DNA from: a virus
Strand: one strand, 5' to 3'
IMG/VR virus record: IMGVR_UViG_3300020054_000180
Location: 1-26,586 of that record
Length of the DNA stretch: 26,586 nucleotides
The position numbers and the translations under genes are program-made. Under the pieces are notes generated by a model, which worked only from the letters and a program-made list of their open reading frames with translations, had not been told where the DNA came from and searched no databases. Of the stretch, positions 7,080 through 13,745 are shown one piece after another. The stretch's first letter is position 1; every line of letters starts with the position of its first letter.

Positions 7080-7443
7080 CTCACTGTTAGAGTGTGAACT
7101 ACACGAAGGGGTGCTTAAAGATTTTGATAAGCACCCTTACACTATTGACTACACGGTCTCCCATAAATACCATCCTGACTTCTGTAATGATAAGCTAGTC
7201 ATTGAGTGCAAGGGGTTCTTCCAAGATTCCTCTGAAGCTAGGAAGTATAAAGAGATACGTAAAGAGCTAACTGACAAAGAGTTAGTATTTATATTTGAGA
7301 AGCCTGATACCCCTCTACCTTGGGCTACCAAGCGTAAGGATGGTACTCGAATGACCCACAAAGAGTGGGCTGAGTACAATGGGTTCAGAGCTTATGGCAA
7401 AGATGTAACACTTGAGGAACTAACTAATGTTAACTATGAATGA
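7003..7443 (+). CDS. Endonuclease I (T7 gp3-like Holliday junction resolvase)
   Basis: A PD-(D/E)XK nuclease that cuts branched DNA, resolving replication and recombination intermediates and helping break down host DNA. The 146 residues match T7 gp3 (149 aa). The catalytic set is visible: E30 in S-L-L-E-C-E, then H-P-D59-F and V-I-E68-C-K70. The spacing and the Y-x-P-D-F strand before the E-x-K strand resemble T7 (Y-T-P-D-F, V-E-T-K). The ATG at 7003 has only a weak GTGGAT upstream; its translation may be coupled to the overlapping small ORF. The gene ends 17 bases inside the MazG gene. Confidence 0.88.
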   Translation: MSKKRWYKARPVVQKVTSEQTGLTYDSLLECELHEGVLKDFDKHPYTIDYTVSHKYHPDFCNDKLVIECKGFFQDSSEARKYKEIRKELTDKELVFIFEKPDTPLPWATKRKDGTRMTHKEWAEYNGFRAYGKDVTLEELTNVNYE

Positions 7444-7735
7444 TTACCAAGCTAGAGCTTTAGCTACTGCTCTGTACAAAGATCCTCTCTATCCCCTTCT
7501 TGCTTTAGGTGAAGAGGTTGGAGAACTACAAGGAAAGTTTGCTAAGTTCTATCGGGGTGACAAGGAGCTAGTAGAAGCTGACATTAAGAAGGAAGCAGGG
7601 GATATCCTCTGGCAACTATCAGCCTTCTGCTATGAGCAAGGTTGGAGCTTAGAAGATGTAGCACAAACTAATCTTGATAAACTTGCTGATCGTAAAGCTA
7701 GGCAAGTGTTGCGTGGTGATGGGGATAACCGATGA
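7427..7735 (+). CDS. MazG-like nucleoside triphosphate pyrophosphohydrolase (102 aa)
   Basis: Hydrolyses nucleoside triphosphates to monophosphates and pyrophosphate, probably cleaning the nucleotide pool or altering nucleotide signalling in the host. The MazG metal-binding pattern is present as G-E29-E30-V-G-E33 and K-K-E56-A-G-D59-I-L-W, and the tail R-G-D-G-D-N-R is typical of short phage MazG proteins. A single domain of 102 residues is about the usual size. I keep ATG 7427 because GAGGAA (7413-7418) suits it better than the in-frame ATG at 7436. It overlaps endonuclease I at its start and the 31-aa gene at its end (ATGA). Confidence 0.88.
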   Translation: MLTMNDYQARALATALYKDPLYPLLALGEEVGELQGKFAKFYRGDKELVEADIKKEAGDILWQLSAFCYEQGWSLEDVAQTNLDKLADRKARQVLRGDGDNR

Positions 7736-7827
7736 GTGACAAAGATTGCAACTGTACAGACTGGGGAGAGGTAACTTTCTGGACTGGTGTAACAATAGTG
7801 CTAGTGGTTAATATAATCTGGGGATAG
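7732..7827 (+). CDS. 31-aa single-span membrane peptide
   Basis: A very small ORF between mazG and thyX. Its ATG at 7732 overlaps the MazG stop as ATGA, with GGGGA upstream, and its TAG ends 2 bases before the ThyX ATG, so it fills the gap exactly. The protein has a polar N-terminus with two cysteines (D-C-N-C-T-D-W) and a hydrophobic stretch (W-T-G-V-T-I-V-L-V-V-N-I-I-W) that would span a membrane once. Perfect packing and good start signals argue that it is real. Function unknown. Confidence 0.6.
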   Translation: MSDKDCNCTDWGEVTFWTGVTIVLVVNIIWG

Positions 7828-7829
7828 GA

Positions 7830-8834
7830 ATGACAGACATAACTGTAGAATTAATTGATAACAAACAAGATGATCTAACTGTAGTCAATGCAGCTAGGGT
7901 TAGTTTTGATAAAGAAAGTAAAGAGTTTACCTACCGAGAGGAAGTACCTAAAGGTAGTGATGAGGGGCTAGTAAACTATCTAGCTGCCCATGACCATTGG
8001 ACTCCCTTCTCTCATGTACGAGAAACATTTACTTTACCTGCCAAGTATTTTAGAGGAGGCCTCCTACCAGAGACTTATACAGGTATGGTATGTAAGGTAG
8101 ATGCTGAGTCCAAAAACATGATTAAGGTTAGGCATTCCCTTTGGGGCTGGGCGAAGTTACTTATCTCAAGTAAAGTTGTAGATCCTGCATCCACCCTAAT
8201 TGGCAACATGCTTGTTGATCGTTACCCTGTGTCTGCTAGAGCCTGTGGCCTATTGAGGAAACAAGCACAGCTATCAGCTATTGACGCCAACGTAGCTCTT
8301 GTTACAGAAGACACTGACCCTGACTACGTAGATGTAACTCTCCGAGAGACTGTACCCATCTTCGTAGCTAGGCAACGGTTCAAACACATGGTAGGCTTTA
8401 CTTACAATGAGGTTAGCCGTAGGTATGTAGATGATGCACCCACCTTTTATGTACCTGATACATGGCGTAGTCGTCCCGATGGTAGCGTAAAGCAGGGGAG
8501 TGGTGATGACTTCACCGGCTACTTCTGGACAGAGGAGGAAGCCTGCGTAGACAGGACTTTGGAAGAAGTTTACGAAGGCCATCTAGATGCCTGTTTAGAT
8601 TTTTACACAGAGATGATTGAAAAGGGCATAGCGCCCGAACTGGCTAGGATAGTGTTACCTCAGAGTATGATGACTTCTTACTATGTAACAGGCTCCCTGT
8701 CTGCCTTTGCTCGTATGGTTAAGCAACGTAAAGATCCACATGCTCAGAAGGAGATACAAGATCTAGCTAACAAAGTAGACAATGTAATCTCAGAACTACA
8801 CCCTAACCTTTGGAAAGAATCACTAGGAAATTAG
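7830..8834 (+). CDS. thyX: Flavin-dependent thymidylate synthase, enlarged variant
   Basis: Converts dUMP to dTMP using FAD, NADPH and methylene-tetrahydrofolate, feeding phage DNA synthesis. ThyX features in order: N-A-A-R-V-S-F near 20-26, H-D-H-W-T-P-F-S-H at 54-62, the signature region R181-Q-R-F-K-H-M-V-G-F-T-Y-N-E-V-S-R-R-Y199, and a C-terminal G-I-A-P-E-L-A-R-I-V-L-P-Q-S with H-A-Q-K-E-I near 304-309. The canonical R-H-R-x-x-S is altered to K-H-M-V-G-F-T, while the N-E-x-S-x-R-Y part is intact. The 334 residues exceed the usual 210-260, mainly through about 100 residues (75-172) between the two N-terminal motifs. The ATG at 7830 follows GGGGATAGGA. Confidence 0.9.
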   Translation: MTDITVELIDNKQDDLTVVNAARVSFDKESKEFTYREEVPKGSDEGLVNYLAAHDHWTPFSHVRETFTLPAKYFRGGLLPETYTGMVCKVDAESKNMIKVRHSLWGWAKLLISSKVVDPASTLIGNMLVDRYPVSARACGLLRKQAQLSAIDANVALVTEDTDPDYVDVTLRETVPIFVARQRFKHMVGFTYNEVSRRYVDDAPTFYVPDTWRSRPDGSVKQGSGDDFTGYFWTEEEACVDRTLEEVYEGHLDACLDFYTEMIEKGIAPELARIVLPQSMMTSYYVTGSLSAFARMVKQRKDPHAQKEIQDLANKVDNVISELHPNLWKESLGN

Positions 8835-8835
8835 T

Positions 8836-9114
8836 ATGAAGATTTATGTAGTAGTAGAGAACGGTACACCATTAATGCTAACAGAAGATCGTGACATAGC
8901 TATCAAGACACTAGCACTTGGAGCTATGGCAGGACAAACTATGAACTTATCAGTAGTTACTGACTTCATTACTAAAGCTGCTGATGGAGATACAATCGAT
9001 GAAGCTATTGAAGGGTCTAGAAAGCTTGACCCTGAGTTAGTAGATGATGCCTTATCTCAAGTACGTGAGCAAGTAGATCAACTAGACCCTATCGAGTTAA
9101 AGGTGGTACACTAA
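8836..9114 (+). CDS. Hypothetical acidic protein (92 aa)
   Basis: A 92-residue acidic, soluble protein starting one base after the ThyX stop, with an AGGAAA site overlapping that gene's end. The N-terminus (K-I-Y-V-V-V-E-N-G-T-P-L) looks like a beta strand; the C-terminal half is a charged helix (L-D-P-E-L-V-D-D-A-L-S-Q-V). No cysteine, no membrane span, no recognised family. It shares a TAATG stop/start overlap with the 52-aa gene downstream, which indicates co-translation inside the nucleotide-metabolism block. Confidence 0.65.
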   Translation: MKIYVVVENGTPLMLTEDRDIAIKTLALGAMAGQTMNLSVVTDFITKAADGDTIDEAIEGSRKLDPELVDDALSQVREQVDQLDPIELKVVH

Positions 9115-9272
9115 TGGCTGGTAAAACTAGTAGGAATTATCTCAATAGAACTAAAGCTTCCCGTGAAGTTATGGCATTACGATGGACACTAGGCTTTAGT
9201 AAATGTGAGAAAGAAAAGGAAGAAGCTCGTAAGAAACTGGTCGAGCTAGGAGAGATCAAAGAGGAGAAGTAG
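9114..9272 (+). CDS. Small basic/charged helical protein (52 aa)
   Basis: An ORF too short for routine calling but exactly filling the space between its neighbours. The ATG at 9114 overlaps the preceding TAA (TAATG), AAGGTGG lies at about 9099-9105, and the TAG at 9270-9272 abuts the next ATG at 9273. The N-terminal half is basic (A-G-K-T-S-R-N-Y-L-N-R-T-K). The C-terminal half is a highly charged K/E helix (C-E-K-E-K-E-E-A-R-K-K-L-V-E-L) that could form a coiled coil. Function unknown; its own 3' end carries the GAGGAGAAG ribosome binding site of the next gene. Confidence 0.6.
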   Translation: MAGKTSRNYLNRTKASREVMALRWTLGFSKCEKEKEEARKKLVELGEIKEEK

Positions 9273-9587
9273 ATGTACTACTCAGCGATTGTAGATCCAG
9301 ATAGCACTAATGAGGTAGAGCTAGGAGAGACAGATGTTCTAGTTGCTATCTCTGAAGCTTACAACATTGACCTAACCATAATCAAAGAACCTAGTGATGA
9401 GCTTCTTACTTTTGCTATTGAACAAGGTGCTATCCGTACACCAGTAGTAATGGCTGGTAAGAAGGTAGTAGGTTGGGGAGATGATGCAGTAATTAACCTG
9501 ATCAAACACCACAAGAAGTATCCACACGTAGAGTACTTAGGTGCTAGACACTATGATAATACCTATGCTAAGAGGTTAGCTGAATGA
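9273..9587 (+). CDS. Cysteine-free glutaredoxin-like protein (104 aa)
   Basis: The middle of this protein resembles the second half of a glutaredoxin: a helix, then R-T56-P57-V-V-M with the cis-proline expected in thioredoxin folds, G-K-K-V-V-G-W-G-D-D, and a final helix D-A-V-I-N-L-I-K-H-H. The N-terminal part has no C-x-x-C, and the protein contains no cysteine at all, so it cannot be an ordinary thiol reductant. It may be a degenerate, structural or regulatory version; a true thioredoxin-like protein is encoded 0.8 kb downstream beside the reductase genes. The fold assignment is by eye and moderate. It has a strong GAGGAGAAG site before ATG 9273 and an ATGA overlap with the phosphoesterase gene. 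Confidence 0.5.
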   Translation: MYYSAIVDPDSTNEVELGETDVLVAISEAYNIDLTIIKEPSDELLTFAIEQGAIRTPVVMAGKKVVGWGDDAVINLIKHHKKYPHVEYLGARHYDNTYAKRLAE

Positions 9588-10363
9588 AGATAGTAGTTAT
9601 CCCTGATACACAGGTTAAACCTAACACACCAACTAACCACATCTTAGCTGCTGGTAAGTACATCGTAAGGCATAGGCCTGATGTCGTAGTAGTGATAGGT
9701 GATTGGTGGGATATGGAGTCTCTGTCTAGGTTCTCTACTAAGAAGAAGGTAGAAGGTCAGAGAGTTCAGGAGGATCTTAAGGCAGGTGAAGATGCTATGG
9801 ATCTTTTCTTATGCCCTCTTAAGTCTCTTCAGCTTAAACAGAAGATTCAGAAGAAGAGAGTGTATAAACCTAGACTAGTCTTCTGTGTAGGTAACCATGA
9901 TCCACAGGTACGTATCCCTAGGTACATCGATGACAACCCTGTAATGGAAGGTATGTTCTCAGGGGATTGGACTAATGAGTACCTTGAACGCTGTGGCTTT
10001 GAGGTACACCAGTTCCTAGAGATCGTAGAGATTGAAGGTATTAGATTCTCTCACTACTTCCAGAACTCACACTCTGCTACTAAGTCTCCTCTTGGTGGAC
10101 AGATTGATACAATGATTAAGAATGCTGGCTTCTCCTTTGTACAAGGACATACTCAAGGTATGAAGATGGGTAAGCATTACTTAGGGGATGGAACTAAGAG
10201 GTTAGGTATTGTAGCTGGTAGCTTCTATCAGCATGAAGAAGATTACATGGGTGCTCAGGGTAACAACCATTGGAGAGGTATCATCCAGCTTAATGAAGTT
10301 GCTGATGGTAGTGCTGACATCTGTGAACTAAGCTTGAATTATTTATTGGAGAAGTATCTATGA
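9584..10363 (+). CDS. Calcineurin-like metallophosphoesterase (259 aa)
   Basis: A two-metal phosphoesterase; substrate unknown, with nucleotides or DNA ends plausible in this setting. Motifs: D8-T-Q10 (family norm D-x-H), G39-D-W-W-D43, G103-N-H-D106, S-H157-Y-F, and G188-H189-T-Q191 (norm G-H-x-H). Thus two metal-ligand histidines of the classical family are Gln here, in the first and last motifs. The D-T-Q form is, as I recall, common in a phage-specific branch, so the enzyme may still be active. It starts at ATG 9584 inside the preceding stop (ATGA) and ends in the same kind of overlap with the thioredoxin-like gene, implying tightly coupled translation. Confidence 0.85.
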   Translation: MKIVVIPDTQVKPNTPTNHILAAGKYIVRHRPDVVVVIGDWWDMESLSRFSTKKKVEGQRVQEDLKAGEDAMDLFLCPLKSLQLKQKIQKKRVYKPRLVFCVGNHDPQVRIPRYIDDNPVMEGMFSGDWTNEYLERCGFEVHQFLEIVEIEGIRFSHYFQNSHSATKSPLGGQIDTMIKNAGFSFVQGHTQGMKMGKHYLGDGTKRLGIVAGSFYQHEEDYMGAQGNNHWRGIIQLNEVADGSADICELSLNYLLEKYL

Positions 10364-10572
10364 AGCTATTCACCGCTAACTGGTGTATCAACTGTAAATC
10401 AGTAAAGCGTTTGCTAGATGAGAAAGGTATTGAGGTTGACATGGTTGATCTAGATGAGAAGCCAGAGTTAGCACAAGAGGCAGGGGTGAGAAGTATCCCT
10501 GCTCTTCAAGACTCCGAAGGTAACTTACACGTAGGTGTAAGTGCTATCGTAAAAGCAGTAGTAGGTAAGTAA
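10360..10572 (+). CDS. Thioredoxin/glutaredoxin (NrdH-like) redox protein
   Basis: A minimal thioredoxin-fold protein of 70 residues. The redox motif is W-C9-I-N-C12 after a short first strand (K-L-F-T-A-N), and the cis-proline is in S-I46-P47-A-L. The length is that of NrdH or phage glutaredoxins. It lies immediately before nrdB and nrdA, so the likely job is re-reducing the C-terminal cysteine pair of the ribonucleotide reductase large subunit. Supplying a polymerase processivity factor, as thioredoxin does for T7, is a less likely alternative because the polymerase lacks an obvious thioredoxin-binding insertion. The start overlaps the phosphoesterase stop (ATGA). Confidence 0.85.
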   Translation: MKLFTANWCINCKSVKRLLDEKGIEVDMVDLDEKPELAQEAGVRSIPALQDSEGNLHVGVSAIVKAVVGK

Positions 10573-10573
10573 T

Positions 10574-11557
10574 ATGATCCAGTGCAGAACTCCTAAGAAG
10601 ACTCCAACAGTAGACTATCCAGCTATTGTTCAAGCTATTGAAGCACAACAACATATCTTCTGGTTACCAACTGAACCTAAGGTAGAGAAAGATTTACACT
10701 GTATTAAGACTGAGCTAACTCCTGCTGAGTATCATGGAGTTCTCACTACTCTTAAACTGTTTACTCTTTATGAGATCGTAGCAGGCAATGAATACTGGGG
10801 TGGTAAGTTTAAGCGGTTGTTCCCTCGCTATGAGTTCCAAAGATTAGGGGCATGCTACTCTGACGTAGAGCTTAACATCCACTCCCCTTTCTACCAACGA
10901 GTAGATGAACTACTTGGACTTAACACAGATGAGTTCTACTCTTCCTTTACTGATGACCCTATCCTTAAGTCCCGTATGGATTTCTTAGATGAAGCAGTAG
11001 GAAGTGACAATGCTGCTTACTCAGTAGGTGTATTCAGTATGGTAGAAGGAGCTATCCTCTACTCATCCTTTGCTTTCCTTATGCACTTCCAGATGGCAGG
11101 TAAGAACCTACTACCTAACATACATGCTGGTCTAACCTTCAGTGTTAAGGACGAGAACCTACACTCTGAGACTGGTGCTTATGTGTACCGTACTATGGTT
11201 AAGGAGATGCAGGATAACAATGAGTTAACTGACAGTAGCTTACAGAAGCTAGAAGAGAAGTTATACCAAGCAGCCTCTCAGATTAGAGAGCATGAGTATC
11301 GTATCATTGAGATGGTATTCTCTGAAGGTAGTATCAAAGGTATTACTGAAACTCAGATGAAGAACTTTGTAGATAGCCGTATTGATCTATGCCTAGAGAA
11401 CTTAGGTTTGGATAAAGTATACAAGCCTAGCTACAACCCTATCGCTAACTGGTTCTATGATATGATTGGGGGAGATAGACAGCATGACTTCTTCTACACT
11501 ATAGACTCTTCTTATAATCGTAACTGGACTAAATCATCATTTGTTTGGAGTAATTAA
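10574..11557 (+). CDS. nrdB: Class I ribonucleotide reductase small subunit
   Basis: The radical-generating beta subunit, which works with NrdA to make deoxyribonucleotides. The ferritin-like di-metal helices are visible: Y-E67-I-V-A-G-N-E73 (first ligand candidate), V-E99-L-N-I-H103-S-P-F-Y107, M-V-E158-G-A, and K-D-E194-N-L-H197. Y107 sits four residues after the histidine, the position of the radical Tyr122 of E. coli. The first Glu-His pair is spaced E-x-x-x-H rather than the standard E-x-x-H; I recall similar E-L-N-x-H sequences in other phage NrdB proteins. At 327 residues it is slightly short of bacterial NrdB (about 375). It starts one base after the thioredoxin-like gene and overlaps nrdA by one base (TAATG). 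Confidence 0.9.
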   Translation: MIQCRTPKKTPTVDYPAIVQAIEAQQHIFWLPTEPKVEKDLHCIKTELTPAEYHGVLTTLKLFTLYEIVAGNEYWGGKFKRLFPRYEFQRLGACYSDVELNIHSPFYQRVDELLGLNTDEFYSSFTDDPILKSRMDFLDEAVGSDNAAYSVGVFSMVEGAILYSSFAFLMHFQMAGKNLLPNIHAGLTFSVKDENLHSETGAYVYRTMVKEMQDNNELTDSSLQKLEEKLYQAASQIREHEYRIIEMVFSEGSIKGITETQMKNFVDSRIDLCLENLGLDKVYKPSYNPIANWFYDMIGGDRQHDFFYTIDSSYNRNWTKSSFVWSN

Positions 11558-13251
11558 TGAGTGAACTTTTTGAAGAGCTATCACAAGAGCGTAAGGAATT
11601 ACAAGAAAGTGGTAAGCTACCTGCTTGGTTTACAACGATGGGCTGGCAAGCATTCAAGTCGAAGTACCTGTACCAAGCAGAAACCTATGAAGAACAGATA
11701 GACCGTATTGTCGAGACAGTAGCTAAGTATGCACACACTAAGCAAGACTACTTGAAGGTACGATGGAAAGAACTCTTCATGAATAACCACGCTTACTTAG
11801 CTACACCTGTACTAGCTAACACTGGTACAAATAGAGGCATGAGTGTCTCGTGTTCAGGTGGTTACATTGGTGATTCTATCTACGACTTTGGTCAAGCTAG
11901 ACTGGAAGGCTCAGTACTAAGTCAAGAAGGTTTTGGTACTTCTTCTTACTTAGGGGCTATCCGTGAGAGAGGTACACCAATCAGTAGAGGTGGGAAAGCT
12001 AATGGAGTAGAACCAGTCTTTGATGACATGGTGACTATGGCTCAGAAGGTGTCACAAGGTGGTACTCGTAGAGGTGCATGGGCTGGCTACTTACCACTGG
12101 AACATGGTGACTTCTGGGAGACTTCTAACTATGTTAAGAACTTCCCTGATGGTGCTAACGTAGGGTGGAACATCTACGATTCTACTATTGAGAAGTTAGA
12201 AGAGGGAGACTCAGACATAGTAAGTAGGTGGCAAGAAACTCTATACACTAAATGTATCACTGGTAGAGGTTACTACTTCTTCCCTGATAAAGTTAATCGA
12301 GCAGCACCTCAGATGTATAAAGATCATGGGTTAAGCTGTAAGGCTAGTAACCTGTGTACTGAGATTGCTCTACACTCTGATGAAGACCACACCTTCACTT
12401 GTGTAATCTCAGGAATGGTAGCTTCTACTTGGGATGAGTGGAAAGATACAGATGCTGTCTACTGTATGACTATCTTCTTAGACTGCCTAGTGTCTGAGTT
12501 CCTAGTACAAGCCCGTAATGTTAAGGGGTTAGAGAAAGCAGTAAGATGTACAGAGAAGGGTAGAGCTATTGGTCTAGGAGTATCAGGCTTCCATTCTCTA
12601 TTCCAGAAGAAGATGTACCCTTGGTCTTCTATGGAAGCTTACCTTCTGAATGTAGAGATTGCTAAGCACCTACATGATGAGACACTTAAAGCTAGTCAGT
12701 GGATGGCTAGTGAGTGGGGTGAACCAGAGTGGTGTGTAGGGTATGGAGTACGTAACACTCACCGTACTGCTTATGCACCTAATGTTACTAGCTCACTAAT
12801 CTTTGGTAGTGAGAGTCAAGGATGTACACCTTGGTATGGTAACGTGTTCAATGAAGGTGGAGCTGCTGGTGGTATGTTCCGTGTTAACCCTGAGTTTATC
12901 AAGGTACTTAAGAAGCATGGTAAGTATACACCTGAAATCTTAAAGCAAGTACTTAGTGATAACGGTAGTGCTCAAGGGTTAGGCTTCTTGTCTGACTTAG
13001 AGAAGGAAGTATTTAAGACTGCCTTTGAAATTAACCAGCTTGACATACTTAAACTAGCAGCAGCTAGACAGAAGTATACTTGTCAGGCTCAATCTATTAA
13101 CCTGTTCTTTGATGCTGATGAATCTGAAGAGTATATCGCTATGGTACACAAGGAAGCTTTCTTAGATGAGAGTATCCATAGTCTGTACTATATGAGGAGT
13201 AAGGCAGGAGTCCAAGCAAGCAAAGGGGACTGTGAGAACTGTGCATCTTAG
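11557..13251 (+). CDS. nrdA: Class I ribonucleotide reductase large subunit, compact form
   Basis: The catalytic alpha subunit that reduces ribonucleotides. Active-site residues are in place: C99 and C282 (matching E. coli C225/C462), N265-L-C267-T-E269 (the thiyl radical site), the paired tyrosines L-Y544-Y545 of the radical-transfer path, and a C-terminal C559-E-N-C562 re-reduction pair. The phosphate-binding region A-P-N-V-T-S-S-L-I-F-G-S-E is clear. At 564 residues it is about 200 shorter than E. coli NrdA (761). It starts almost directly in the core, so the N-terminal ATP-cone that mediates dATP inhibition is missing. Paired tyrosines and the adjacent nrdB rule out class II. GGAG at 11548-11551 serves the ATG at 11557. 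Confidence 0.93.
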   Translation: MSELFEELSQERKELQESGKLPAWFTTMGWQAFKSKYLYQAETYEEQIDRIVETVAKYAHTKQDYLKVRWKELFMNNHAYLATPVLANTGTNRGMSVSCSGGYIGDSIYDFGQARLEGSVLSQEGFGTSSYLGAIRERGTPISRGGKANGVEPVFDDMVTMAQKVSQGGTRRGAWAGYLPLEHGDFWETSNYVKNFPDGANVGWNIYDSTIEKLEEGDSDIVSRWQETLYTKCITGRGYYFFPDKVNRAAPQMYKDHGLSCKASNLCTEIALHSDEDHTFTCVISGMVASTWDEWKDTDAVYCMTIFLDCLVSEFLVQARNVKGLEKAVRCTEKGRAIGLGVSGFHSLFQKKMYPWSSMEAYLLNVEIAKHLHDETLKASQWMASEWGEPEWCVGYGVRNTHRTAYAPNVTSSLIFGSESQGCTPWYGNVFNEGGAAGGMFRVNPEFIKVLKKHGKYTPEILKQVLSDNGSAQGLGFLSDLEKEVFKTAFEINQLDILKLAAARQKYTCQAQSINLFFDADESEEYIAMVHKEAFLDESIHSLYYMRSKAGVQASKGDCENCAS

Positions 13252-13260
13252 GAGGTGCTT

Positions 13261-13371
13261 ATGGCTAAAGCTATGTTAGCTTTTATGGTAGTGGTAGTAG
13301 TGATGCTAGCAATTCATGAATGGTGGGTATTAGGGGGAGGTAGGAAGAAGTGGTGGGACTACTTAGAGTAG
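13261..13371 (+). CDS. 36-aa single-span membrane peptide
   Basis: The last gene of the left arm, too short for routine calling. AGGAGGT at 13250-13256, a full anti-Shine-Dalgarno match overlapping the NrdA stop, lies at ideal distance from ATG 13261. The peptide has one hydrophobic segment (M-L-A-F-M-V-V-V-V-V-M-L-A-I) followed by a Trp-rich basic tail (H-E-W-W ... R-K-K-W-W-D-Y). The positive tail predicts an N-out/C-in orientation with aromatic residues at the interface. The stop codon lies inside the hairpin at 13366-13386. A role in lysis, host membrane change or superinfection control is possible; none is shown. Confidence 0.65.
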   Translation: MAKAMLAFMVVVVVMLAIHEWWVLGGGRKKWWDYLE

Positions 13372-13386
13372 GGATAACCCCTACTC
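13366..13386. terminator. Hairpin between the convergent arms (possible bidirectional terminator)
   Basis: A perfect 8-bp inverted repeat, GAGTAGGG (13366-13373) and CCCTACTC (13379-13386), with a 5-base loop ATAAC. Both stop codons are part of it: TAG of the + strand peptide (13369-13371) and TAG of the - strand coiled-coil gene (complement of 13381-13383). No T-tract follows on either strand, so it is not a classical intrinsic terminator; it could slow converging polymerases or protect both 3' ends. Confidence 0.55.
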
Positions 13387-13737
13387 CTTAGTAACATTCT
13401 TAACACCAGTGTGTAGCTCTAGGATAACTACACGCTGGGTAAGAGTATTAATCTTAACGTAATGTTTAGCTAACTGTTTCCTTTGTTCAAGATCTTCCCT
13501 CTGGAAACTATCAGAAATATCCTGTATAGCCTCAATGAATCTCATCTCAGCTTCATTCTGCTTCTGTTCAATCCTCTCTAAATTACTGATAGCTGAAAAT
13601 ACTTTCTCTCTATACTTAGCTAGTTCAGTACTCATCTCTACTTGATGACTTAAACTCCAACCCATCAAGCCAATCTGTATAGCAAGTAAGGCTGAGCATA
13701 GCCAACCTACAACTGCTGCATCAACCTTACCGTTCAT
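13381..13737 (-). CDS. Membrane-anchored coiled-coil protein (118 aa), spanin-like topology
   Basis: The last gene of the virion arm. One hydrophobic segment near the N-terminus (about residues 7-27, V-V-G-W-L-C-S-A-L-L-A-I-Q-I) is followed by about 75 residues of charged heptad-like helix (L-E-R-I-E-Q-K-Q-N-E-A-E). An N-terminal anchor with a helical external domain is the layout of inner-membrane spanins (Rz), which act in the last step of lysis. Small virion-associated or holin-antagonist proteins can look similar, and no outer-membrane spanin (Rz1) is recognised nearby, so the role is only suggested. AATAGGAGTTAGC precedes the ATG at 13737. Confidence 0.6.
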   Translation of the reverse strand: MNGKVDAAVVGWLCSALLAIQIGLMGWSLSHQVEMSTELAKYREKVFSAISNLERIEQKQNEAEMRFIEAIQDISDSFQREDLEQRKQLAKHYVKINTLTQRVVILELHTGVKNVTKE

Positions 13738-13745
13738 GCTAACTC

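Noticed and set aside
11557-13251. Class II (B12-dependent) ribonucleotide reductase
   Set aside because: An adjacent nrdB, the paired tyrosines Y544-Y545 and a C-terminal C-x-x-C indicate class I.
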